Source: JBGAJN01 sp044224905 (GTDB taxonomy: Bacteria; Verrucomicrobiota; Verrucomicrobiia; Limisphaerales; JBGAJN01). From it: DNA of 64,000 bases. Where the stretch lies: assembly GCA_044224905.1 (NCBI GenBank), contig JBGAJN010000001.1:2170001-2234000 (forward strand), read 5' to 3'. Below the pieces are notes generated by a model. The model was not told where the DNA came from. It did not search any database and was given only the letters and a program-made list of their open reading frames with translations. Shown piece by piece: positions 9,036 through 17,355 of this stretch (position 1 is the first letter of the stretch; the number at the start of each line of letters is the position of its first letter). The position numbers were made by a program, and so were the translations under genes.

Positions 9036-9051
9036 CGCGCCAATTGGCGCG
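9036..9051. promoter_or_regulatory. 16-bp perfect palindrome, operator candidate
   Basis: CGCGCCAATTGGCGCG is a perfect 16-bp palindrome 25 bases upstream of the preferred ATPase start at 9077. Its size and position are those of a dimeric repressor operator. No cognate regulator can be named. Confidence 0.4.
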
Positions 9052-9076
9052 TCCATTTTCCGGCCCCCATGCTACG

Positions 9077-10480
9077 ATGACTTCCCGTTCGGATTTCAAC
9101 ACCAGCCCCCATTACCTCGTCGGCGTGCCACAAAGCACTTCTGCCGACGTGACCCACTACACGCCGGGTTTTTTAGGGGTGGTGGCTGGTTTTGGCACCA
9201 TGAATGACCAACCCATCACAATTGGCGAACGATCCGGCTGGGGTGAACCCCAGCCCTTTGGCATTGCTGCCGTGGACGAACGACAGCACATCTACATCAT
9301 CGGGAAAACTGGTTCTGGGAAGACTACGTTGCTACGGAACCTGATCTTGCAGCACATTGCCCTTGGACATGGCGTTGGGGTGATTGATCCGCACGGCGAC
9401 TTGGCCGAGGAATTGTTGAACCACATCCCGCCGAAGCGGGCTGATCATCTGGTGTATTTCAATCCGGGTGATATTGAGTTTCCGATTGGGCTCAATGTGA
9501 TCGGCAGCGTGGCGCCGGATGACCGGCACTTGGTCGCCTCCGGCATCGTGGGAGCGTTCAAGGGTATCTGGCGTGATTCCTGGGGGCCGAGACTGGAATA
9601 CATCCTCTACAATACCGTGTCGGCACTGCTCGAATGCCGAAATCAAACGCTATTGGGCGTGAACCGCCTGCTGACTGATGATACCTACCGCGCCAAGGTG
9701 ATCCGACAGATCAAAGATCCATTCATCCGTGCGTTCTGGGCTGAGGAATATGAAGCATACGACGAGCGGTTCAAACGTGAAGCTATCGCACCGATCCAAA
9801 ACAAGATCGGCCAGTTCCTACTAAATCCAGTGGTTCGAAACATTCTCGGGCAGGTCAGAAAGAAAGTGGATATTCCCTTCGTCATGGACCACGGACGGTT
9901 GTTCATCGCCAATCTGTCCAAAGGCCAGCTTGGGCATGACAAGGCAAACTTGCTGGGATCGCTTTTGGTGACGCAGTTCCAGCTTGGTGCGATGGCACGG
10001 TCCGCCAGACCTGAATCCGAACGTCGGGATTTTTACTTGTTCATTGACGAGTTCCAGAATTTCTCGACGGATGCCTTCGCATCCATTCTGGCGGAAGCGC
10101 GGAAATACCGGCTCTGTCTGACGCTCTCGCATCAATATATCGACCAGTTGTCGGAATCGATCCGACAGGCGGTGTTCGGCAACGTGGGAACACTGGTTGC
10201 CTTCCGCATCGGTTATACCGATGCGGAGGTGATGGCGAAGGAGTTTGGGAAGACTATTCCTGCCACTTCCCTTGCTGATCTTGAACGATATGAGGCGGTG
10301 GTGAAATTGCTGGTGGAAGGAACAAATCAGGAACCGTTTCGAGCGAAGATGCTGCCGCCGCTCGAAAACCGCGTTGGCCGAAAACAAAAACTCATCGCAC
10401 TGTCGCGGGAACGGTTTGCGATGCCACGCGCGAAGATTGAGGGGAAGTTGAAACGGTGGATGCCTCAATTTGCTGGGTAG
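9077..10480 (+). CDS. TraG/HerA-like DNA-translocating ATPase
   Basis: A 467-residue P-loop ATPase of the type IV coupling protein/HerA superfamily. Walker A GKTGSGKTTLLRN is near residue 76, followed by the characteristic GVGVIDPHGDLAEELL; Walker B YLFIDEFQNF is near 320 and a sensor segment LTLSHQYIDQL follows. Such proteins pump DNA through conjugation pores or work in defence. The open frame extends upstream to 8876 but that part lies over palindromes and does not look like protein, so ATG 9077 is taken; ATG 9200 is also possible. A ruined copy of its C-terminus occurs at 16281-16486 and a larger paralogue at 43539-46721. Confidence 0.85.
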   Translation: MTSRSDFNTSPHYLVGVPQSTSADVTHYTPGFLGVVAGFGTMNDQPITIGERSGWGEPQPFGIAAVDERQHIYIIGKTGSGKTTLLRNLILQHIALGHGVGVIDPHGDLAEELLNHIPPKRADHLVYFNPGDIEFPIGLNVIGSVAPDDRHLVASGIVGAFKGIWRDSWGPRLEYILYNTVSALLECRNQTLLGVNRLLTDDTYRAKVIRQIKDPFIRAFWAEEYEAYDERFKREAIAPIQNKIGQFLLNPVVRNILGQVRKKVDIPFVMDHGRLFIANLSKGQLGHDKANLLGSLLVTQFQLGAMARSARPESERRDFYLFIDEFQNFSTDAFASILAEARKYRLCLTLSHQYIDQLSESIRQAVFGNVGTLVAFRIGYTDAEVMAKEFGKTIPATSLADLERYEAVVKLLVEGTNQEPFRAKMLPPLENRVGRKQKLIALSRERFAMPRAKIEGKLKRWMPQFAG

Positions 10481-10486
10481 CCATTC

Positions 10487-11767
10487 TCATTTTCCAATGA
10501 TCAGCCCGTCCGGTTTTTCACCTTTGTCCAGTTGCGCGATTCGTCTTTCAACATGAACGACGTATGTGCCCGCACCTGCGTCCTTTAACAAATCCATGGA
10601 CTTTTGATAATGTCTTCGCGCTTCGGGCAAATCATCGTTGGACCACGCAATATCAGCGAGGTTGTACTCGATCACTCCCTGTCCCTTTTTGTTTCCGACG
10701 ATCTCAAAAATGCCTGCCGCTTCTTCAAAAAATGGACGGGCTAAAGCGAATTTCTTTTCCTTCAATAGTAAATTGCCAAGGTTGTTTAATGTCTCCGCCA
10801 ACGAAATATTTGCGGCCAGCTTACGCTTCATCCTAATCGCTTGATTGAGATAGCTCCTCGCTTGCTCAAAATCGGACATCTCGGCAGCCGCGTTTCCTGC
10901 ATTCGCATACAGTTTGGCGACGAAATCCTGATTCTTAACAAACCCCTTAAGTTCCAGTGCTGGCGCGTAAAACTCGTTAATCGCCCGATGAGCAAGCTGC
11001 GCTATGAGGTTCGTGTTGGCCTTGTTCTGCGGCAGTCTTGCCCGTTCGTAGAGGACGATGCCGAGATTGCCGAGAACCATGCACTTTTGTTCCTTATCAT
11101 CTCCAACCAGTGGTTGCGCGAATTCCAGATACTTCTGAGATTTATCAAGGTCACCTTTGTCAGCATACATCCGCCCCAAAGCAATCAATGCCTCGACACT
11201 TTGCGGTTTCAAAGCTAGAGCCTTTTCAAAGGAAGCGATTGATTTATCAATTTCTGTTAAATCATCGTACACGTTGCCCAAACTGATGAACCCTTCATAG
11301 GTTGGTGAGGCTTCAACCGCAGAGGACAGGGTTGCTGCTGCACTCCGAAGCTCATTTTCATCCGCTTCTAATTTGCCCACTTTTGCGGCTTTCAACCCCA
11401 GCCGCAAAGCCGATTGAACAGCGGTGTTGCGGCTCGCTTCAATGGCACGATAAATGGACAATGAAAGCAACAACACCACGGCAATCACCAGCAGTCCAAA
11501 GCCTAGGAATATATATCTTTGTCGGACAAAACGAAGATAGCGTTCAGCATCCAGTCCAGAGCGCGGCATCAAACGCGCTTCAGGTCCTTCCAAGGCAGAG
11601 AGCCGGTCTTTCTCCGGAAGCAGAGCGAGTTGTTTGGCGATTACTTTAAGTCTTGAGGTTCTCCACAGAATGGCGGCCCACGCCAAAGTTAGAATTACGT
11701 ACGCGACATACGCCAGCGGACTGGCGGCCACTTGTTTCAGCGCGTTAAGGAATTGTTGTATTTGCAT
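10487..11767 (-). CDS. Membrane-anchored TPR-repeat protein
   Basis: A 426-residue protein with two predicted membrane helices (about residues 15-35, YVAYVILTLAWAAIL, and 90-110, FLGFGLLVIAVVLLLSLSIY) and then at least five tetratricopeptide repeats to the C-terminus, for example SIASFEKALALKPQSVEALIALG. TPRs are protein-protein scaffolds. The gene sits 18 bases downstream of the chimeric hsdM-hsdR frame on the same strand, so it may have belonged to that restriction operon. Its 3' end converges on the ATPase gene with only 6 bases between. No enzymatic domain is visible. Confidence 0.8.
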   Translation of the reverse strand: MQIQQFLNALKQVAASPLAYVAYVILTLAWAAILWRTSRLKVIAKQLALLPEKDRLSALEGPEARLMPRSGLDAERYLRFVRQRYIFLGFGLLVIAVVLLLSLSIYRAIEASRNTAVQSALRLGLKAAKVGKLEADENELRSAAATLSSAVEASPTYEGFISLGNVYDDLTEIDKSIASFEKALALKPQSVEALIALGRMYADKGDLDKSQKYLEFAQPLVGDDKEQKCMVLGNLGIVLYERARLPQNKANTNLIAQLAHRAINEFYAPALELKGFVKNQDFVAKLYANAGNAAAEMSDFEQARSYLNQAIRMKRKLAANISLAETLNNLGNLLLKEKKFALARPFFEEAAGIFEIVGNKKGQGVIEYNLADIAWSNDDLPEARRHYQKSMDLLKDAGAGTYVVHVERRIAQLDKGEKPDGLIIGK

Positions 11768-11785
11768 TGCAATTTCTCAGAGGAT

Positions 11786-12184
11786 TCACGAAGCATACTC
11801 CAGCGACTGGAGTTGGTTGACTGCGGTGCGGGGCTGGTCTACGCCATAGAGTTTGCCGATAATTTCGTTCACGTTGCCGTTGGGTGAGATGGGTGGAACT
11901 TTTAGCGCGTCGGGGACCGTGAATCGGAGTACGTCGTCGGACTTGGCAGCCCAATCGCGCCAGCGGTTGCCCGATTCGATGGATGGCTTGAATTTCTTCC
12001 CAGAGGACTTGGCCTCGCCCTTGCGCTGAAGTTCCAGATCATCAAGGAACTTCAGGAACGTGATCAAGGTGAGCTTCGGCAGGCGGTCGAGTTCGCCATT
12101 GAGGCCCTTGTCATTACGCATAACGTCGTGCGCGGATTTCAGGAGTGCGCCGAGGGATTGGGTGGTGATGTGACTGAATTTCAC
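11786..12184 (-). pseudogene. Chimeric remnant: HsdM N-terminus joined to HsdR C-terminus
   Basis: The first ~84 residues match the N-terminal helical domain of type I methyltransferase HsdM (LGALLKSAHDVMRNDKG, LPKLTLITFLKFLDDLE, NRWRDWAAK). The last ~48 match the extreme C-terminus of the restriction subunit HsdR (FTVPDALKVPPISPNGNVNEII ending AVNQLQSL). Both parts are in one frame, as expected if a deletion removed most of hsdM, all of hsdS and most of hsdR. The catalytic methylase motifs and the helicase and nuclease domains are absent, so no restriction activity is possible. It uses GTG and starts 9 bases after the receiver-phosphorylase stop, so the scar may still be co-transcribed. Confidence 0.75.
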
Positions 12185-12193
12185 GCGCTACTC

Positions 12194-13390
12194 TTACCGA
12201 TAGAGATTACCAAGATCGATGGCCGCCTTCAGAACGCGGGCAGCGTTGCAAGCAGCAATTTTCTGCCAAGATTCTTTGTCAGCGTTGTTTTTGTTGTGAC
12301 CCCAGTCGCAAATACCTTTGACGACGATCCAATCCACCTTGGCTTCGGCGGCGCTCGCATAAAGTCCAACACCTTCCATTTCACCGCCTATCGCTTCCGC
12401 GTGAAGGCTTCTCAGGGAGTCACGATAGTTCAAGTTGTCGATAAGTTTTTGGCCACTCAGAACAAGGCCAAATCGAACTGTCGGCCAATCGTTTACGAGC
12501 AGCTTCTGGTTTGCATCCAGCTGCCGAAAGCGGTTACGCCACGGATCAGACGTGCCAGGTCTGTCACCCCGTGGCGTGACAGTGCCGTCATTTCCCAACC
12601 TTCCGAGCTCGTAGTCTTGTATTTGCGAAGCCACAAGCACATCCCCAATTTTCTGTTTTAATTCATCCATGCCGAACGCAATGCCAACTGCGATTATTGC
12701 TGCCGGTTTCCAAGCCTCAATCGCGGCACGCGTTCGCTGTTGAGCTGCACCGACGCCTCCTGCACCCATTTCGCAGATGGTGTGCACAATGCGCATACCT
12801 GCGTGTATTCCAAGGTCACTGTAGGTGACTCGATTTTGCGTCGTCTGGTTTGCCTTGAAATCTTTCGACGTGAACACTTCGAGCACGGCACTCGTTTCGT
12901 GCTCATTGACGGTAAGCAGTACAACGGTCGGAGATTCGGGCTTGGTCACCGGTAGGCGCGGAAGACCAGATATTGAGGCCACCGCGTGGGATTCATTCGC
13001 AGATCGTAATGCAGACTCGATTTGATGGCGAAGCACGGAGAGTTCAATGTTTCCTTTCGCGATGAAATCATAGGGGCGGTAGTCCCTGAAAAGCGTAACT
13101 ATATCTTTGTTCGTCAGGTTTTTCCCCGACATCGCGAGAAAAGGCACATCCGGATATCCGTTTCGCAAAATATCGCAGAACTGCTGACAAAGTACGTTAA
13201 AGCGGGGTTGGTCCAAAGCGACATCAAGAAGCACGAGGTCGTACGATTGATTTGCGATTGCTTTTCTCCCGGCATCGAAGTCCGAAGCGACTTCTACGAC
13301 ATGCCCCATTGCACTGATTGTGTCCCGGAAAAAATGTTGCCACGAGGTTTCGTCTTCAATGACGAGAACGCGATAGTTGGTATTGCTCAT
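12194..13390 (-). CDS. Response regulator with nucleoside phosphorylase/nucleosidase output domain
   Basis: A 398-residue protein. Residues 5-130 form a receiver domain (acidic pair in VIEDETSW, phospho-acceptor Asp near 56 in DLVLLDVAL, conserved Lys in FIAKGN). Residues about 155-398 form a purine/uridine phosphorylase or MTA/SAH-nucleosidase-like domain with the GEMEG motif near 336 and catalytic-type Asp in KGICDWG near 362. Such domains cut or phosphorolyse nucleosides, and are known as effectors in bacterial conflict systems. Here the output would be switched by phosphorylation from the kinase encoded immediately upstream (ATGA overlap). Substrate is unknown. There is no DNA-binding domain, so this is not a classical transcription regulator. 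Confidence 0.87.
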   Translation of the reverse strand: MSNTNYRVLVIEDETSWQHFFRDTISAMGHVVEVASDFDAGRKAIANQSYDLVLLDVALDQPRFNVLCQQFCDILRNGYPDVPFLAMSGKNLTNKDIVTLFRDYRPYDFIAKGNIELSVLRHQIESALRSANESHAVASISGLPRLPVTKPESPTVVLLTVNEHETSAVLEVFTSKDFKANQTTQNRVTYSDLGIHAGMRIVHTICEMGAGGVGAAQQRTRAAIEAWKPAAIIAVGIAFGMDELKQKIGDVLVASQIQDYELGRLGNDGTVTPRGDRPGTSDPWRNRFRQLDANQKLLVNDWPTVRFGLVLSGQKLIDNLNYRDSLRSLHAEAIGGEMEGVGLYASAAEAKVDWIVVKGICDWGHNKNNADKESWQKIAACNAARVLKAAIDLGNLYR

Positions 13391-15552
13391 TTTTGAGGGA
13401 AGTTACTTGTCTGGTTTCTTCGACCGGCAATAATTTTCTTCAAAGTGTCACGGAGGCTTTTCATGTTAATCTCCCGCTTACGGTAAAATGCGAGCACGTT
13501 AGAGCTTTGACGCGCAATCTGCTCGTGTTCGTCCGAACCGAAATGGGTGAGCATGATAACTTTCGTGTTCGCTCCTGACGCTGAAATCTTCTCTAGGAGA
13601 TGCAATCCTCCAACGTTGTTTGGGTCTGCGTCCACAAGCCTCAAGTCCAACAGTGCTACTTTGAACACAGAGTTAGCAAGTAGCTCCGCAGCTTCCGAAT
13701 AGCTCGTAGCCGTGACTATCTCGAATTTATCCAGAGAAAGGTTATCCACGACTGCCTGCAACCACGTCGTGTCATCATCCACAATAAGGATTTCCTTTTG
13801 GGTGAACGCCATCAGGGGCGCAGATCCTTTGTAATCGTCTGAACACGGAATTTCGATTAGGAATGTTGTTCCTTTGTCGGGTTCCGTATGTTTCAGAATT
13901 AAGTTGCCTCCGGTCGCCTGCATAAAGCTCCGCGACCACCACAAGCCAATGCCGAGCTTCTCCTTTTTTGTGGTCACCCCTGGACTAAACAACCGCTCAC
14001 GAACGCTGTCAGAAATACCGGAGCCGTTGTCGATGATCTCGACCTCGACTTTTCTCGTGTTTGAGTTGCACGATGCTCGAATTTCTAGTTTTGGCGCTTG
14101 CCGATCTCTTAACGCTTCAATCGCGTTGCTCAAGAGGTCGTGGAGGACTTGACGCAGTTGAAAACGCACACTCATTACAGGTGGCAATGCCCGAACCTGA
14201 ACAAGGTCACATCGTATTTCCACAGAAGAACTACCAATTTGTTTCAATTCCTCGTCAACAAGGTCACAAAGGTTGATGGGTTTGAGCTCGAACATGTGTC
14301 CCGTCTCCTTGAAAGGGCGTGAAAGTCGCTCGGCAAGCTCGAGGAGGACATCTGCTCGTTGCTCAATAAGGGTAAGTTGGCGGAAACTAATTTCGTCGTT
14401 CGGATTAATTCGTTCGCGAAGCGTTTTGGACGCCACTCGACTCACGCCCGCCAGGTTACCCATTCGGTGGGCGAAGTTCGCGGACATAGCTTCAACCATG
14501 CGCATCTGCTCCGTATAGTGATGTTCTTCGACTCGTGCATTGAGAATAGCGACCGATGCATAGTCAGCAAAGGTGGCGAGAGCCATCCGTTCGTCGATAT
14601 CGAACTCATGCCGAGTCCGATAGCTCGCGAACATCACACCGACAACCTCTTCCTCTTCTACTTCGGCTGCTCTGTGCGGCAGAAGCAACGCCGCCATGGA
14701 TTTGATGCCTTCTCTCTGAATGAAACGCGGCCGTGGCGTTTCTCCCGGCCTTTCGACATCTTGCTGCAAAAACTCCTGTGCTTCGACGTCCGGATAAAAC
14801 CCAGATTTGCGCTGTTTGACGACTGTCCAAGGGACATCTCCGGGATATACCTTGCGCCGCATTGGACCCGGGACGCGGATTTCACCTGCAACCGTTGGCC
14901 CACGACCTTCCACGAGGAAGACGTCTTTTTCCTGATTGTATTGATACAAAGTTATGATGTCTGCCCCCAAGGCGCGCAAAGCAAGGTCGGCTATCTTGCT
15001 CAACACCGAGTCCACTCCGCCTCGTTTCGGAAGTCGTGTTAGTTCTACGCCGATTTGCGATAGGGCATCTGCGATACTGATTCGATCTGCGATCGGCTTG
15101 CTGCTTTGTCGCGCCACTTCTTTCAATGCAGCAAGGTGGCTACCCGTGAAATATTCCTTTTTGTTAGAATCCGCATTGATGACCGCGAGGATCTTGCCTT
15201 TATGAACGATTGGTACCGACAGTAGCGATTTGAAGTTTTTACCTGAACGGGAAGCGGCAAAAAACTTGTCTTCGGAAACGTCAGGGCAAGTATAGGGCCG
15301 CTTGTTCTGGGCGACCCAACCCGCGATGCTGTCAGGTGGGTGGATCTTATAAATCGGCTCTTGAGTGCGTCCTGCTCGTGGCCGCCCAAGCCTAGCTTTT
15401 ATTTGAAGGATGCCGCGCTTGTTATCTACCAGCATGAGCGAGCCTCCGTCCGCTTCGCACGCTATTAACGCGTTGTTCAGTACTTGGTGCAGCATGCTGT
15501 CTAGTGTCTGGTTGGTCGCTACAGACACTCTCTTACCGTGTGGTTTTTTCAT
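13387..15552 (-). CDS. GAF-GAF hybrid histidine kinase with C-terminal receiver
   Basis: A 721-residue soluble kinase. GAF domain 1 is at about 10-160 and GAF domain 2 at about 175-345. The phospho-acceptor His is near 362 in ANFAHRMGNLAG, followed by a GHKL ATPase with N box LLSNAIEAL (about 473), G1 DNGSG (508) and G2 GIGLWW (534). A receiver at about 585-715 has its Asp near 636 in VALLDLRL. No membrane helices are seen, so the signal is intracellular. It is the first gene of a two-gene operon with the receiver-phosphorylase, overlapping it by ATGA. Its start abuts HsdR debris on the same strand. Confidence 0.9.
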   Translation of the reverse strand: MKKPHGKRVSVATNQTLDSMLHQVLNNALIACEADGGSLMLVDNKRGILQIKARLGRPRAGRTQEPIYKIHPPDSIAGWVAQNKRPYTCPDVSEDKFFAASRSGKNFKSLLSVPIVHKGKILAVINADSNKKEYFTGSHLAALKEVARQSSKPIADRISIADALSQIGVELTRLPKRGGVDSVLSKIADLALRALGADIITLYQYNQEKDVFLVEGRGPTVAGEIRVPGPMRRKVYPGDVPWTVVKQRKSGFYPDVEAQEFLQQDVERPGETPRPRFIQREGIKSMAALLLPHRAAEVEEEEVVGVMFASYRTRHEFDIDERMALATFADYASVAILNARVEEHHYTEQMRMVEAMSANFAHRMGNLAGVSRVASKTLRERINPNDEISFRQLTLIEQRADVLLELAERLSRPFKETGHMFELKPINLCDLVDEELKQIGSSSVEIRCDLVQVRALPPVMSVRFQLRQVLHDLLSNAIEALRDRQAPKLEIRASCNSNTRKVEVEIIDNGSGISDSVRERLFSPGVTTKKEKLGIGLWWSRSFMQATGGNLILKHTEPDKGTTFLIEIPCSDDYKGSAPLMAFTQKEILIVDDDTTWLQAVVDNLSLDKFEIVTATSYSEAAELLANSVFKVALLDLRLVDADPNNVGGLHLLEKISASGANTKVIMLTHFGSDEHEQIARQSSNVLAFYRKREINMKSLRDTLKKIIAGRRNQTSNFPQK

Positions 15553-15585
15553 GCAAATCCGACATTCCTCAACCTTCGATTTTGT

Positions 15586-15875
15586 TTCATGTAGAGCATC
15601 GATTGCAATTGATTCACCGCTTCCCCCAGCCGCTCTGTGCCACCATATTGCCGATGATTGCGTTCACGTTGCCGTGGTGGGAAATGAACGAGAGTTTGAG
15701 CGCGTCGGGAAGTGTGAATTGAAGTTCGCCATCGTTGGCTGGCATCCGCCCAGCAGGCATGTAGTTCGTCCGAGTTTGCGCAGAGTGTCAGCGCTTTCTC
15801 GGCGGTGTAGTCGGTGAGCTTGACAACGCGGAGCTATTTGCCGCCGGCATCGAGTTCGTGGGCGAGTTTTGAATC
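15586..15875 (-). pseudogene. Frameshifted remnant of HsdR C-terminus
   Basis: Read on the minus strand in three successive frames, this stretch gives KLTDYTAEKALTLCANSDEL, then GELQFTLPDALKLSFISHHG and AIIGN, then AVNQLQSMLY. These pieces occur in this order near the C-terminus of type I restriction subunit HsdR; a TAG/TAA-type stop and at least two frameshifts separate them. The same terminal motif occurs in the chimeric frame at 11786-11950, so the kinase operon is flanked on both sides by HsdR ends. Non-functional. Confidence 0.65.
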
Positions 15876-16280
15876 TTTTCGTGCTTATCGCCCGGCAGTC
15901 ACGCTCGACGAGTCTTGGAAAGAATTCTATGTGTGATTTCACCGGACGCGAGTTCACGCTCGTCAAAGACCAGAACCGTTTCAGGCGGTATTTTGGAATT
16001 TTTCCACTCACATCATCCCGATCAACGTATCTCAGCAACGGGATGCCACTTTTTTACCAAGCCGTGACGTGAACGCAAGCAGCCATTTTCGCTGGCGTGG
16101 GAGACCAATGGCAACTGGCGCTCCCATCAGGTCGACCTGCCCGCGGCTGGAGGTAAAGTGCCTTCCTGTTTTGCATCATACTCATAGTATGCGTAAGCTG
16201 ATGAGCGCAGCCTCTACCGGCATCATAAAACTTTCTCTGCCGCTCGTTGCTTCGGTTTCGGCCTTGTTGAGGGACTCTAG
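15876..16280. other. Degenerate DNA between restriction and ATPase remnants
   Basis: About 400 bases without a gene. It lies between two decayed gene ends and probably contains further eroded sequence, but I recognise no motif. Confidence 0.4.
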
Positions 16281-16486
16281 ACGATTACTGCCATTTCCCT
16301 GGCCGATCTGGAACGATTTGAAGGGTCGTGAAACTCTTGGGGGAAGGAGCTAGGGAGGCCCCGTTTCGAGCGAAGAGGCTGCCGCCGCTCGAAAGTCGGT
16401 TTAGTCTAAAGCAGAGACTGATTGCCCTATTACGCGAGCCGTTTGCCGTGCCGCGCGCGAAGATTGAGTTACTGTTGAACCGGTGA
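16281..16486 (+). pseudogene. Decayed C-terminus of the TraG/HerA-like ATPase
   Basis: The frame at 16281 reads TITAISLADLERFE, and after a frameshift the frame from 16328 reads VKLLGEGAREAPFRAKRLPP LESRF, then a Lys/Arg-rich stretch and VPRAKIELLLNR before the stop at 16486. These match in order the last ~75 residues of the intact ATPase ending at 10480 (TIPATSLADLERYE, VKLLVEGTNQEPFRAKMLPP, MPRAKIEGKLKR). It is therefore a diverged, broken second copy. Upstream domains are missing. Confidence 0.75.
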
Positions 16487-16614
16487 ATGAAGCACGCGGA
16501 TCTAAAGTTATTAAGCTCAAACTGATCGCGTTTCAATTCCCAGACAGGTGGAAACGGGCAAGAAACTTTACACATTCCATACAACTTGACTGATGTTGTA
16601 TCTTGTATCTACAC

Positions 16615-17355
16615 ATGGGCCGAATCGTTCAGAAACATTTTGTTGATGGCAGAGACAAACATTCAACGTTTTCGTTGACTACTGATCTGCTCAACATTGG
16701 CAATTTTGACGCAAAAACAGGCTGCTTTAGCCCTTCAGATGTAGAGAATGCCGAGCAGTTGTATCGGGCAAACTGCGGCCCCGCATCCTTCAGCGCGGTA
16801 AGCCGATTTCCAGTCGTTCAGGCGATGCAGTTTTTTCCTCATTTTCCCGAACGAGGCTGGACGACCATCGGTGATATGCGCCGAGCATTAACTAAAGCGG
16901 GCATTGATTTTGCGGACTTGGACAACTCCCTACCCCAATATGGCCTTGCTCTCCTCCAATTACGCGTCAATGACCGACCGTTACATCCGTTTTTTTCGCT
17001 CCATCAAACCCATTGGGTAGGCGTTTGTGGCGATTGTTTTTACGATGTGAATTGGGGTGGGTGGTTGCCAATTTGGGCGTGGAAGGATCTGATATTCTCT
17101 CGATTACGGTTTGGGGCGCGACCGGCCCGCCAATGGACCGTGAGGAATTCGATCCAGCTATTGGAACAGAGATTTGTCCATGCGGTTTTCGGCCCGGATC
17201 AAATAGAGGCAGGCTCGAAACCGACTTCTGCTTGTGACTCGCAACAAGGAAACCGCTCGAATCGGCTCGAAAGGCGAATTCGGTTTGGCGGATCGGAGGA
17301 GCGCCGGCTAACCGTTGACGGATCCGTTCGGAGTATTCGCGGAGATTCGATTTGA
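16615..17355 (+). CDS. Putative papain-like cysteine peptidase
   Basis: A 246-residue protein. Residues 45-165 carry a plausible Cys-His-Asn/Asp triad: ANCGPASFSAV (Cys), THWVGVCG (His) and FYDVNWGG (Asp/Asn), in the order of papain-fold peptidases. The last ~80 residues (rich in Arg, Ser and Gln) look like read-through into the antisense of the neighbouring gene, so the real domain probably ends near 17100. ATG 16615 is used; a TTG at 16603 is in frame. It is convergent with the four-gene operon to its right and overlaps it by 389 bases. Substrate unknown; assignment rests on motif order alone. Confidence 0.6.
   Translation: MGRIVQKHFVDGRDKHSTFSLTTDLLNIGNFDAKTGCFSPSDVENAEQLYRANCGPASFSAVSRFPVVQAMQFFPHFPERGWTTIGDMRRALTKAGIDFADLDNSLPQYGLALLQLRVNDRPLHPFFSLHQTHWVGVCGDCFYDVNWGGWLPIWAWKDLIFSRLRFGARPARQWTVRNSIQLLEQRFVHAVFGPDQIEAGSKPTSACDSQQGNRSNRLERRIRFGGSEERRLTVDGSVRSIRGDSI

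Noticed and set aside
8876..9076. N-terminal extension of the first ATPase
   Set aside because: It overlaps palindromic DNA and does not resemble the ATPase family; a start at 9077 or 9200 is more natural.
12128..12661. Plus-strand frame over the receiver-PNP gene
   Set aside because: Antisense shadow of a gene with clear receiver and phosphorylase motifs.
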